Under the pieces are notes generated by a model. It did no database searches and was not told the DNA's origin. It saw only the letters and a program-made list of their open reading frames with translations. From the NCBI GenBank assembly GCA_035549175.1, contig DASZRL010000130.1, forward strand, positions 1-64,000: a DNA stretch of 64,000 bases. The letters are read 5' to 3'. The position numbers and the translations under genes are program-made. The stretch is from DASTSN01 sp035549175. Lineage in GTDB: Bacteria; Bacteroidota; Bacteroidia; Chitinophagales; Chitinophagaceae. The number at the start of each line of letters is the position of its first letter. Within the stretch, counting starts at the first letter, position 1. Shown piece after piece: positions 8,710 through 16,240 of the stretch.

Positions 8710-8768
8710 CCTAGTCGGGGTGGGGGACGGACAGGTGGACAGGTGGACCGGCAGATGCGGCTGTCCGG

Positions 8769-9224
8769 CTACAGGGACTTGACCAGGTCTGCGACTACCT
8801 TGTCGATCGGCAGGGTAACCTGTTCCGAGGAGAACGTCTCCCAGTCGATAAACCGGAATGTCTCGATTTCCCGGGTAGCCTGGTATCGTTCCAGCTGATG
8901 CTCATCAAAAGCGAAGGGTGTGGTCCGAATAGGAACCCGTATGGCTTCCTGGGGGTGAACAAAATAATAAATGGAAATAATCTGGTGGTCGGGATTGAAG
9001 GCCGACATCTGGAAAAAATCCGTGGTGTATATATGATCACCAACCTGAACATTCAGGTCCATTTCCTCTTTGAACTCCCGTTTCAGGCAATCCCGGGTGC
9101 CTTCCCCGAACTCCAGCCCCCCTCCCGGAAATTTGGTGTAATAGCCGCCTCGGATCAATTCATCGCTTACCAGGACCTGCCGGCTGTCATTGATTAGGAT
9201 TCCGTAGACGCGAATATTGAACAT
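8769..9224 (-). CDS. NUDIX hydrolase
   Basis: A 151-residue protein with a NUDIX box, GGLEFGEGTRDCLKREFKEE at about residues 36-55, matching Gx5Ex7REUxEE, with D in place of the usual final Gly. These enzymes hydrolyse nucleoside diphosphates linked to another group; the substrate is not evident. A one-base gap separates it from the corA stop, so it is the last gene of the minus-strand unit beginning at 11921. It converges with the queuosine-precursor transporter over a 59 bp gap that contains a short GGACAGGT direct repeat but no clear terminator. Confidence 0.85.
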   Translation of the reverse strand: MFNIRVYGILINDSRQVLVSDELIRGGYYTKFPGGGLEFGEGTRDCLKREFKEEMDLNVQVGDHIYTTDFFQMSAFNPDHQIISIYYFVHPQEAIRVPIRTTPFAFDEHQLERYQATREIETFRFIDWETFSSEQVTLPIDKVVADLVKSL

Positions 9225-9225
9225 G

Positions 9226-10164
9226 TCAAAACCATTTTTTCTTCATGAAATACCAGCTGATGATCACCGAAACCCCCACGGATAGCAGGATCGGGATATA
9301 AAAAGCATGGGTTGAGTTGGCATAAGGGATGGGGACGTTCATACCGTAGATTCCGGTGACCAGGGCCGGGAGCGACAGGATAATGGTGATGGAGGTCAGC
9401 CGTTTCAGTACATTGTTCAGGTTGTTGCTGATGATGCTGGCGAACGCATCCAGGGTGCTGCTCAGGATATTGGTGTAAATATTGGCCATTTCCAGGGCCT
9501 GCGAGATATCTACGATCATATCCTGGAGAAACTCCTTTTCCTCCTCGTTGAGGAGTAAAAAATTGGTCCGTTCGATCTTCATGAGCAGCATCTCATTGGA
9601 CCGAAGGGCTGTCACGAAGTAGACCAGGCTTTTCTGTATCCTCATGAGTTCGAGCAGTTCCTCGTTGCGGTTGCTGGCATAGAGTTTCTGCTCCATGATG
9701 TTGCGACGCTGGTTGATCTCCTTGAGGTATTCGATATAGGTCTGGGTGATCTTTTCAAAAATCTTCAGCACCATCATATTCTTCTTGTCGGGATGCCGGT
9801 TCTGAAAGGTGTTCAGGAATTTCTTGATCGCCCCGTTTTCAAACGAGTTGACGGTAACGATCTGGTTGTGCGTCAGGATGATACAGATCGGGATGGTGAT
9901 ATAATAGGCATCGCTCTCGTTGAAGGAATTGTTCTCCGTAGGTGTCTTGATGACGATCAGTTTGACATTGTCCTCCTCTTCGTAGCGGGTGCGTTCGTCG
10001 ATATCCAGGGAATCGGTGAGAAAATCGATGGGAATATCCAGTGTCTCGGAAAGACGGGTAAATTCTTCCTGCCTGAGGGGCGGAAGGACATTCACCCAGG
10101 AACCGACCTCCGGGGTATCGGTTTCCACCGTCTGGTGGTTAACATTTTTGAAATACTGGATCAT
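9226..10164 (-). CDS. CorA-type magnesium/cobalt transporter
   Basis: A 312-residue protein with the typical layout: a soluble N-terminal domain, a long helical stretch (about residues 120-245) and two C-terminal TM segments. The selectivity motif YGMN is present after the first of these, followed by the short external loop and a final basic KKKWF. CorA proteins form pentameric channels for Mg2+ and related divalent ions. It is separated from the NUDIX gene by one base and from dapF by 67 bases. The YGMN motif and length make the assignment firm; ion preference is not determinable. Confidence 0.92.
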   Translation of the reverse strand: MIQYFKNVNHQTVETDTPEVGSWVNVLPPLRQEEFTRLSETLDIPIDFLTDSLDIDERTRYEEEDNVKLIVIKTPTENNSFNESDAYYITIPICIILTHNQIVTVNSFENGAIKKFLNTFQNRHPDKKNMMVLKIFEKITQTYIEYLKEINQRRNIMEQKLYASNRNEELLELMRIQKSLVYFVTALRSNEMLLMKIERTNFLLLNEEEKEFLQDMIVDISQALEMANIYTNILSSTLDAFASIISNNLNNVLKRLTSITIILSLPALVTGIYGMNVPIPYANSTHAFYIPILLSVGVSVIISWYFMKKKWF

Positions 10165-10231
10165 AGCCGGCGCAAAGGTAAGGCGGGGAGCCAGTTTGGC
10201 TACAAAATATTGGTTTCCAAACTGTGAAGTT

Positions 10232-11023
10232 TCAGGGTTCCACCCGGATCCGGCCCTCGAATACCAGTTCGGCCGGTCCGCAGAGCCAGATATTGGTATA
10301 GGCTTCGTCGTTCAGGCGCTCGAATTCAACGGACAGAGTGCCGCCCAGCGTTTTTACCTCCACGTCATTGAAGCCGTTCTCATTGTGGTAACATATCAGA
10401 GCAGCGGCGGTGACGCCGGTACCACAGGAATAGGTTTCATCTTCCACGCCCCGTTCATAGGTCCGTACGATGATCTTGTCGGGATCGGAAAGCTGCTCTA
10501 CGAAATTCACATTGATGCCTTCAGCTTCAAAATCCTTGCTGTACCGGATTTCCCGCCCTTTCTGGTATACATCCCAATCCATGACGTCCTTCACGAGTTT
10601 TACATAGTGGGGAGAGCCGGTGTTAAGCAGGTAATCCCCGTGAAATTTCCGGACATTGCTGACGTCTTTCATTTTCAGGGATACAATGCCGTCCGTGTCT
10701 ATTTCGGCCTCGTGCTCGCCATCGGCGGCCAGGAAGTGGTAGGTATTTCGGTGGATGCCCAGGTGGTAGGCGAATTTCACCAGGCAGCGACCTCCGTTGC
10801 CGCACATGGTGCTCTCTTTACCGTCAGCATTGTAATATTTCATCTCGAAGTCATACCCCGGCTTGTTATTGAGCAGCATGAGTCCGTCGGCCCCGATGCC
10901 GTACCGGCGGTCGCAGAGGCGGCAGATCTGAACAGTGGTCAGCGCACTGTATGGCCGGTCCCGGTTATCCAAAATGATAAAATCATTGCCTGTTCCCTGG
11001 TATTTGAAAAATTGTATGTCCAT
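10232..11023 (-). CDS. dapF: Diaminopimelate epimerase
   Basis: A 263-residue enzyme that converts LL-diaminopimelate to the meso form, for lysine and peptidoglycan synthesis. The N-terminal FFKYQGTGNDFIILDNR is the family signature. Two cysteines act as the acid/base pair: Cys74 in MCGNGGRC and Cys200 in SCGTGVTAAA. The ATG at 11023 gives the usual N-terminus and a 13-base gap from the preceding gene; an upstream ATG at 11050 would overlap that gene and add nine unlikely residues. Cotranscription with the nucleoside phosphorylase is likely. Confidence 0.95.
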   Translation of the reverse strand: MDIQFFKYQGTGNDFIILDNRDRPYSALTTVQICRLCDRRYGIGADGLMLLNNKPGYDFEMKYYNADGKESTMCGNGGRCLVKFAYHLGIHRNTYHFLAADGEHEAEIDTDGIVSLKMKDVSNVRKFHGDYLLNTGSPHYVKLVKDVMDWDVYQKGREIRYSKDFEAEGINVNFVEQLSDPDKIIVRTYERGVEDETYSCGTGVTAAALICYHNENGFNDVEVKTLGGTLSVEFERLNDEAYTNIWLCGPAELVFEGRIRVEP

Positions 11024-11036
11024 TTCCTTTCCGTCT

Positions 11037-11921
11037 TTAGGGTTCCACATGGTTATCGATTATCGAAAGCGCTTTGTCGATCAGCTTCCGTACTGCCGCC
11101 TGTCCGTCCCGGGAAAACTCTTTGCGGACCCGGTTGGCGATAATGGCATTCAACGACAGGCAATGATGCCCCAGCAGTTTGCCCAGGCTGTAGATGGCTG
11201 AGGTTTCCATTTCGAAATTCGCAATCCGGTGTTGCCCGAAGCGAAACTGGGAAAGGCTGTCGATTAAGCCGGGGTTGCGGATGCCGAGGCGGAGCACCCG
11301 CCCTTGGGGGCCATAAAAACCCGGGCAGGTCACGGTAATGCCATGCTGGAAATCCGTAACAAAATGGCGGATCAGGTGGCCGCTGGCTCCCGTGATGTAG
11401 GGGAAGCCAACCGGTCCGTGTAACTGGGTATGGGTCACAAAAGAATGCAATAGTTGCTTCTCCTCGTCGTTTTGCTCCAGCCGGTAAAAATGAAGCAGGT
11501 TGTCAATTCCCAGTCCATGGGTGCTGGCCACATGGCTGTCGACCGGGATATCTTCCTGCAGTGAGCCGGACGTACCAATTCGGATGATATTGAGAGCGGT
11601 CAGATTGGGTTTTATCTCGCGGGTGGCAAAATCTATATTAACCAGCGCATCCAATTCATTGAGCGTGATATCGATGTTGTCGGTCCCGATCCCCGTGGAA
11701 ACAACGGAAAGTCGCTTTTTTCCAAGCGTGCCCGTGTGGGTGATAAATTCCCGGTGTTGTGATTTGAATTCAATGCGGTCGAAATGCCTGCTGATTAAAG
11801 CAACCCGGTCCGGGTCTCCTACCAGCAGGATGGTGGTTCCGACCTCCTCCGGACGCAGGTCCAGGTGGTAAATACCCCCCCGGGGGTTAATGATCAGTTC
11901 TGATTCCTGAATTCTACTCAT
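11037..11921 (-). CDS. Nucleoside phosphorylase (PNP/UDP phosphorylase family)
   Basis: A 294-residue phosphorylase. It shows the phosphate-binding start LLVGDPDRVALISRHFD, the VVSTGIGTDNIDITLNEL segment, RIGTSGSLQEDIPVDS, and FEMETSAIYSLGKLLGH, which carries the conserved MExE-like nucleoside-binding motif. The enzyme would cleave a nucleoside with phosphate for salvage. The closest functional match by motif is uridine phosphorylase, but purine specificity cannot be excluded. It heads a minus-strand cluster with dapF, corA and the NUDIX gene, behind a well-formed promoter at 11948-11977. Confidence 0.88.
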   Translation of the reverse strand: MSRIQESELIINPRGGIYHLDLRPEEVGTTILLVGDPDRVALISRHFDRIEFKSQHREFITHTGTLGKKRLSVVSTGIGTDNIDITLNELDALVNIDFATREIKPNLTALNIIRIGTSGSLQEDIPVDSHVASTHGLGIDNLLHFYRLEQNDEEKQLLHSFVTHTQLHGPVGFPYITGASGHLIRHFVTDFQHGITVTCPGFYGPQGRVLRLGIRNPGLIDSLSQFRFGQHRIANFEMETSAIYSLGKLLGHHCLSLNAIIANRVRKEFSRDGQAAVRKLIDKALSIIDNHVEP

Positions 11922-11947
11922 TTACCTCTGTATCAATAATGAATTAT

Positions 11948-11977
11948 CAAAAATATCCTATTTTCGCACCGGTTCAA
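11948..11977 (-). promoter_or_regulatory. Promoter for the nucleoside phosphorylase-dapF-corA-NUDIX unit
   Basis: On the minus strand TATTTTTG (plus-strand CAAAAATA, 11948-11955) matches the -7 box TAnnTTTG, and a TTG (plus-strand CAA, 11975-11977) lies 19 bp upstream, within the 17-23 bp range known for Bacteroidota. The predicted leader is about 20 bases. Confidence 0.6.
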
Positions 11978-11986
11978 AAAATGAAT

Positions 11987-12057
11987 GGTACCGTGGCCGA
12001 GTGGCTAGGCAGAGGTCTGCAAAACCTTTTACAGCAGTTCGAATCTGCTCGGTACCT
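11987..12057 (+). tRNA. tRNA-Cys (GCA)
   Basis: A 71-base cloverleaf. The acceptor stem GGTACCG/CGGTACC is fully paired, and U follows as discriminator, as expected for cysteine tRNAs. The D arm is GCC/GGC; the anticodon stem GAGGT/ACCTT encloses the loop CTGCAAA, with U33 and anticodon GCA. The T arm is AGCAG/CTGCT around TTCGAAT. CCA is not encoded. A TATTTTCG sequence at 11959-11966 may be its -7 box. Confidence 0.93.
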
Positions 12058-12133
12058 CTCTGTTTCAACCTGCTTGCAGTAATTGTTGGTCCCCCGTACA
12101 ATAAAAAAGGTATCGGGCAGTTAATATTCCGAC

Positions 12134-12205
12134 GGCACTGTGGCCGAGTTGGTTAGGCAAAGGCCCGCAAGGCCTTTCACAGTAGTTCGAATCTACTCGG
12201 TGCCT
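12134..12205 (+). tRNA. tRNA-Cys-like (GCA) with C at position 33
   Basis: A 72-base cloverleaf 76 bp after the first tRNA-Cys and clearly related to it. The acceptor stem GGCACTG/CGGTGCC differs at several places but remains paired (one G-U), and the discriminator is U. The anticodon stem AAGGC/GCCTT encloses the loop CCGCAAG: position 33 is C where U is nearly invariant, and C32 could pair with G38. The T arm AGTAG/CTACT is also changed on both sides. The kept pairing argues against simple decay; the C33 loop is odd. A terminator follows. Confidence 0.75.
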
Positions 12206-12215
12206 CCCTGCCTGT

Positions 12216-12241
12216 ACCGCCCCATCCAGGGCGGTTTTTTT
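12216..12241 (+). terminator. Intrinsic terminator after the tRNA pair
   Basis: The stem CCGCCC/GGGCGG (12217-12222 and 12229-12234) with a six-base loop is followed by eight T residues. It closes the tRNA transcript. The T tract runs into the last codons of the convergent DUF985 gene. Confidence 0.85.
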
Positions 12242-12726
12242 TACCTGGTCAGTGAATAAATAAGTTGGCGGTGTTGCGGAAAAACACGAGCCAGGTCTTC
12301 CCGCCGTGCCAGTTCAAAATCCTGGAAATCAAAACCCGGGGAAACCGTGCAGCCTACCAGGGCATAACCTCCCGTTTCCAGGCGGGCCCCAAACCAGTTA
12401 CCTGCAGCAACCCAGGCAAAGGGGGAGCCTTCCTGGAGGGCGTGCTCCTGCAGGCGGCCCGATTTGTCCAGTTCATAAATCCGTAATGGATGGCCTGCGT
12501 AAAAGTGCCAGAGTTCATCGGAACCGATCCGGTGAAAGGCGGAAAAATCATTTCCTTCCAGCAGGTAATAAATGTGGGTGCAGCAGGCACGGCCGCGGTC
12601 ACCGGGAGACGATGCTACTGACATGCGCCGGTCGGATTGATAGACCCGTGCATAATAGCCCCCTTCCGGGTGGGGTTCCAGGTGCAGCCGGTCAACCCAC
12701 TGCAGTGCCATTTGATTCATTATCAT
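12241..12726 (-). CDS. DUF985 cupin family protein
   Basis: A 161-residue single-domain cupin. The segments LHLEPHPEGGYYARVYQS, HIYYLLEGNDFSAFHRIGSDE and LWHFYAGHPLRIYEL are hallmark motifs of the DUF985 cupin family, and GCTVSPGFDFQDFELA closes the fold. The biochemical activity of the family is unknown as far as I know. I chose the ATG at 12726, 11 bases after the stop of the upstream HU-like gene; another in-frame ATG lies two codons downstream. Close spacing suggests it shares a transcript with that gene. Confidence 0.85.
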   Translation of the reverse strand: MIMNQMALQWVDRLHLEPHPEGGYYARVYQSDRRMSVASSPGDRGRACCTHIYYLLEGNDFSAFHRIGSDELWHFYAGHPLRIYELDKSGRLQEHALQEGSPFAWVAAGNWFGARLETGGYALVGCTVSPGFDFQDFELARREDLARVFPQHRQLIYSLTR

Positions 12727-12737
12727 TACGTTGGATG

Positions 12738-13694
12738 CTACTGCTGTATGGCTACCTGCCATTTGCTCCTGTCCTTGCCATAATACCAGGCGTTCAGGGA
12801 ATCCTTGAGGTGCAGGGTGTCCGCAGCCTGTACTTTAAGTCGGAGGTAGATCTGAAAGGTAATGGAATCCGCGGTGGCCAGCCCGACAGCGGGATTGACG
12901 GTTTTCAAGAAATTGTACCGTCTCAGGGCACGGGCTTTGTTCTGTGTCGTTTCAAACACAAAGGTGACCAGGGAGTCAGCGTGGACGACGGGCTGCGTGG
13001 GAGCCGGGAGCGGGCGGCTGGATCCGGTCGTATCGCTGAGGACCTTCTTCAGCAGGGTAGAATCGGTTACCGCTTGGGTTTCCCCTGCGGCAGGCCGCAC
13101 GGGCTGTTCGTTGGCCTCGCGAGGCGCCTTGTTTTTTCGGTAGAGGGCATATCCTCCCCAGATGGCCAGGCCGATCCCTCCGAAAAACAGCAGGGCAACC
13201 AGGGTTTTTTTCAGGGTCAAGCCTGGTTTTTCATGATGGGTCAGCAATTCCTTGTAACCTGTAAAGGATTCCTCGGTATTAGAAGTAGGTGCCGCTTCCC
13301 GGATACCGGATTCCTTTAAGCGTTCACTGGTCAGTTGTCCGGCCAAAAATTCGAACTGGCCGGATTTATTTTTGATCAGGGTTCCTATTCCTTCAATATG
13401 GAAGGATTTGCCGATGTTGAGGAACTGGTGCATGAGTTCCATGTAGGAACTGAGGTCTGATTCAGCCAGAATGCGCATCTTGCCGGTCTGGGAGGATATA
13501 AAATCGATCAGCCCTTCGTCAGGTTGGGCAGCCAGGTCACACTCGAAACGGATGGTTTCTGCGGCCGGGGCCGATTTGCTCTTGTGATCAGGCTCAGGCT
13601 GTGCGGCCGGTGCCAGGGAAAAGGTGCCGATCGAGGGAAGGGCCAGTCTTTTGGTTTGGGAAAGGTAAGCAACCAGGAGGGGAGCTAGTTTCAA
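12738..13694 (-). CDS. CCDC81-type HU domain membrane protein
   Basis: A 318-residue protein. The first 30 residues (LLVAYLSQTKRLALPSIGTFSL) match the bacterial CCDC81-like HU domain, a predicted non-canonical HU fold found in Bacteroidota, and a second related segment GKSFHIEGIGTLIKNKSGQF follows at about 95-115. One TM helix lies near residues 173-190, followed by a low-complexity periplasmic linker and a C-terminal globular region of about 80 residues. In related proteins this end carries a SPOR peptidoglycan-binding domain; I cannot confirm that here. The layout suggests a link between a cytoplasmic HU-like domain and the envelope. Its function is not established. Confidence 0.65.
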   Translation of the reverse strand: MKLAPLLVAYLSQTKRLALPSIGTFSLAPAAQPEPDHKSKSAPAAETIRFECDLAAQPDEGLIDFISSQTGKMRILAESDLSSYMELMHQFLNIGKSFHIEGIGTLIKNKSGQFEFLAGQLTSERLKESGIREAAPTSNTEESFTGYKELLTHHEKPGLTLKKTLVALLFFGGIGLAIWGGYALYRKNKAPREANEQPVRPAAGETQAVTDSTLLKKVLSDTTGSSRPLPAPTQPVVHADSLVTFVFETTQNKARALRRYNFLKTVNPAVGLATADSITFQIYLRLKVQAADTLHLKDSLNAWYYGKDRSKWQVAIQQ

Positions 13695-13763
13695 AGCAGT
13701 TGGATTTTAAGTTCTCACAAGATACTCAATTTGGCATGCCGGTGCAAACTCTGTCAGAAAACT

Positions 13764-13771
13764 TAATTTTG
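13764..13771 (+). promoter_or_regulatory. -7 box TAATTTTG directly before the 13776 start codon
   Basis: A full match to TAnnTTTG ending five bases before the ATG at 13776. With transcription starting a few bases after the box, the mRNA would begin at or next to the start codon, which implies a leaderless transcript. Confidence 0.5.
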
Positions 13772-13775
13772 CCCT

Positions 13776-14093
13776 ATGCTGACTGAAAAAGAGGAGGAAT
13801 TCCTAACCTACTGGGAAGCCAACCGCCACCGGCAAAAAAGGTTTATCCGGCACCTGCAGGTGGGGCTGCCTATGGGGGTGGCCATCGGGATAGCCACGTT
13901 CGTGAACGTATTTTCCGGTTGGGATAAGCGGGCTTCCATGGTTGTGAATGCGGACCCTTCCCTGATCCTGGTTCTGCTCATCGGGGTGATTGGGATTGTG
14001 ATTTTTATTTCGATCTTCACGGTGCGCCACCGCTGGGATATCAATGAACAATATTACCGGGAACTTCAGGCAAAAAAAGAAAAATCCGGGTGA
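13776..14093 (+). CDS. Small membrane protein of unknown function
   Basis: A 105-residue protein with a charged N-terminal 25 residues, a first hydrophobic segment at about 29-47, a second at about 62-83, and a charged C-terminal tail ending KKEKSG. The arrangement suggests two membrane helices with both ends in the cytoplasm. I do not recognise the family. The start is fixed by the -7 box immediately upstream, which leaves almost no leader. A weak terminator-like hairpin lies at 14137-14154. Confidence 0.6.
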   Translation: MLTEKEEEFLTYWEANRHRQKRFIRHLQVGLPMGVAIGIATFVNVFSGWDKRASMVVNADPSLILVLLIGVIGIVIFISIFTVRHRWDINEQYYRELQAKKEKSG

Positions 14094-14136
14094 GGCCCGT
14101 GCAACGGATCGACCTCCGCGGTGGTCATATGGCGAC

Positions 14137-14154
14137 AAACCTGCGGGTTTTTTT
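14137..14154 (+). terminator. Weak terminator-like hairpin
   Basis: A short stem AAACC/GGTTT with a four-base loop runs into a run of T residues. It lies between the small membrane protein gene and the FKBP gene. The stem is only five pairs, so it may be inefficient. Confidence 0.35.
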
Positions 14155-14166
14155 AAATAATCCAAC

Positions 14167-14667
14167 ATGAAAAAAATCTTTCTGGGGTCCCTGGTCGTCC
14201 TGGTCGTTGCGGCCGCGTGCTTCAAGGATCCGACACCTGTGGGCAACCAATGCAACCCCTCGGCCTATGATTCCTGTGCCCTACAGGCCCCGGCCTCCGA
14301 AGTAAACACCGTGCAGAACTACCTCACCGCGCATTCCATCACCAATGCGACCCGGCATTGCAGCGGACTCTATTACAGTATTTCAGATTCCGGGACCGGG
14401 ATCCGGCCTACGGTCTGCTCCACCGTCAGCGTGCGCTATGTGGGAAAACTTGCTGACGGGTCAATTTTTGACCAGTCTTCCGCCCCGGTAAGTTTCAACC
14501 TCGCCCAGGTTATTTACGGATGGCGTAACGGATTGCCCTACCTGAAAAAAGGAGGCAGCATGACCCTGTATATCCCGGCCACGCTGGGCTATGGCAACAG
14601 GCAGGTAGGCAGCATCCCACCCAATTCCATGCTCATCTTTGACGTCAACCTGGTAGATGTCCAGTAG
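14167..14667 (+). CDS. FKBP-type peptidyl-prolyl cis-trans isomerase lipoprotein
   Basis: A 166-residue exported protein. The signal peptide ends at a probable lipidated Cys18 (VVAAAC), although the -3 residue is Ala rather than Leu. The FKBP domain covers about residues 70-165, with VRYVGKLADGSIFDQSS, GWRNGLPYLKKGGSMTLYIP, LGYGNRQVGSIPPNSMLIFDV matching the family core. It should assist proline isomerisation in periplasmic or outer-membrane proteins. Several cysteines lie in the N-terminal part (near residues 28-63) and may form disulfides. It ends about 70 bp before the promoter of the serine dehydratase gene. Confidence 0.87.
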   Translation: MKKIFLGSLVVLVVAAACFKDPTPVGNQCNPSAYDSCALQAPASEVNTVQNYLTAHSITNATRHCSGLYYSISDSGTGIRPTVCSTVSVRYVGKLADGSIFDQSSAPVSFNLAQVIYGWRNGLPYLKKGGSMTLYIPATLGYGNRQVGSIPPNSMLIFDVNLVDVQ

Positions 14668-14710
14668 TCCGGCAGATCCTTCCGGGGTTCCGTCCGTCAA
14701 AAAATCAGAA

Positions 14711-14739
14711 TTGTAGTTGGCTCACCCTGTATACATTTG
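14711..14739 (+). promoter_or_regulatory. Promoter of the L-serine dehydratase gene
   Basis: TTG (14711-14713), an 18 bp spacer and TACATTTG (14732-14739) form a near-ideal Bacteroidota promoter. The last bases of the -7 box contain an in-frame TTG at 14737 that could be mistaken for the start codon; transcription should begin after it, so translation most likely starts at 14755. Confidence 0.65.
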
Positions 14740-14754
14740 CAGAAAGCGATCGGT

Positions 14755-16194
14755 TTGCCACACGAAGCCATTTCAGTATTTGATATGTTCAAGATCGGCG
14801 TAGGGCCTTCCAGTTCCCATACGCTGGGCCCCTGGCGGGCCGCGGAACGATTCCGGCTACATCTGACGGAAACCGGAGGACTGGATCGCGTCAGGCTCCT
14901 GCGCGTACAACTTTTCGGATCGCTGGCCAAGACCGGTAAGGGGCACGGGACGGACATTGCCGTACAACTGGGGCTCTGGGGGGAAGATCCGGTATATTTT
15001 GATGTCCGGCAGATTCAGCCCCGAATCAAGGATATTATGTCCATGAAGCGGATCCTGCTGGGCGGTACGCATGAAGTGCCTTTTGACCCCCTCGAAGATA
15101 TTGAATTCCGGATGACGGAAAGTCTACCCTTCCATCCCAACGCTCTGCGTTTTGCAGCTGACCTGGCATCCGGGGAAACTGTTACGGAAACCTATTATTC
15201 CATTGGCGGGGGATTTGTTCTGCGCGACGGCGAGCAGCCCGATACCGGGCCGCAGCCGGACCTTCCCTTTCCCATTAACACGGCGGAGGACCTGCTGCAC
15301 TGGTGCCGCAAAACAGGACTGGCCATTTACGAGGTGGTCGGGGAAAATGAGTTGGCCTGGCGACCCGAATCCGTTACACGGGATGGCTTAATGCATATCT
15401 GGCAGGTCATGAGGGATTGCATTTACCTAGGCTGTCATTCTGAGGGCGAGCTTCCGGGCGGGCTGCATGTGAAGCGACGGGCAGCCGACCTGAACAGGCG
15501 CCTGCTGGGAAATGCCGACTACCAGGATTACGAAGGCTGGCTGGCGGCCGTGCGCTCGGGCGGTACTGATTTTAAATATATCCTGGACTGGGTCAGTTGT
15601 TTTGCCCTGGCGGTCAATGAGCAGAACGCCTCCTTCGGCCGGGTGGTCACCGCGCCCACCAATGGGGCGGCCGGTGTCGTACCTGCGGTACTGCAATATT
15701 ATGTAGCCTTCTGTGCTCCGGCCTCCCAAGCCGCCTGGGAAGAGAAGGTTAGGCAGTTTCTGCTGACAGCGTCCGAGATCGGCAGCGTTTTTAAAAAAGG
15801 AGCTACCATCTCGGCGGCCATGGGGGGATGTCAGGCGGAAATCGGCGTGTCTTCGGCCATGGCCGCAGCCGCGCTGGCTGAATGCCTGGGGGGAACCCAG
15901 CGCCAGGCGCTTATGGCGGCGGAAATAGCCATGGAGCATCACCTGGGACTGACCTGCGATCCGATCGCAGGCCTGGTGCAGGTACCCTGCATTGAACGAA
16001 ACACGATGGGCGCCATCAAGGCCATTACGGCCTGCCAGCTCGCACTGCAGGGTACCCCGGATTTTGCAAAAGTATCCCTCGATGCCGTGATCCACACGAT
16101 GTGGGACACGGCCCGTGATATGGATTCCAAGTACAAGGAAACTGCAGAAGGCGGCCTGGCTGTGAATATTCCGCTCAGCCTGCCGGAATGCTGA
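14755..16194 (+). CDS. sdaA: L-serine ammonia-lyase (iron-sulfur, single chain)
   Basis: A 479-residue enzyme that deaminates L-serine to pyruvate and ammonia. The N-terminal ISVFDMFKIGVGPSSSHT is the family signature of the beta domain. The alpha domain contains APTNGAAGVVPAVLQYY, KGATISAAMGGCQAEIGVS and the C-terminal CDPIAGLVQVPCIERN, which carries cysteines expected to bind the 4Fe-4S cluster. There is no in-frame ATG before the conserved region. TTG codons occur at 14737 and 14755; the first lies inside the -7 box, so I prefer 14755, which gives a leader of about ten bases. Confidence 0.92.
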   Translation: MPHEAISVFDMFKIGVGPSSSHTLGPWRAAERFRLHLTETGGLDRVRLLRVQLFGSLAKTGKGHGTDIAVQLGLWGEDPVYFDVRQIQPRIKDIMSMKRILLGGTHEVPFDPLEDIEFRMTESLPFHPNALRFAADLASGETVTETYYSIGGGFVLRDGEQPDTGPQPDLPFPINTAEDLLHWCRKTGLAIYEVVGENELAWRPESVTRDGLMHIWQVMRDCIYLGCHSEGELPGGLHVKRRAADLNRRLLGNADYQDYEGWLAAVRSGGTDFKYILDWVSCFALAVNEQNASFGRVVTAPTNGAAGVVPAVLQYYVAFCAPASQAAWEEKVRQFLLTASEIGSVFKKGATISAAMGGCQAEIGVSSAMAAAALAECLGGTQRQALMAAEIAMEHHLGLTCDPIAGLVQVPCIERNTMGAIKAITACQLALQGTPDFAKVSLDAVIHTMWDTARDMDSKYKETAEGGLAVNIPLSLPEC

Positions 16195-16240
16195 ATCGAC
16201 GAGTGGGTACCAGTGGCTTTATCACTAAAACAAGTGTCAT

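Noticed and set aside
8722..8752. Short direct repeats (GGACAGGT) between the transporter and NUDIX genes
   Set aside because: Only two or three imperfect copies of eight bases, not spaced like a CRISPR array and without terminator features.
9989..11143. 384-codon plus-strand frame across corA and dapF
   Set aside because: Antisense shadow of two firmly assigned genes, without a recognisable motif.
11987..12205. tRNA pair as a phage or island attachment site
   Set aside because: No integrase, no direct repeat of a tRNA 3' end and no change in gene content nearby.
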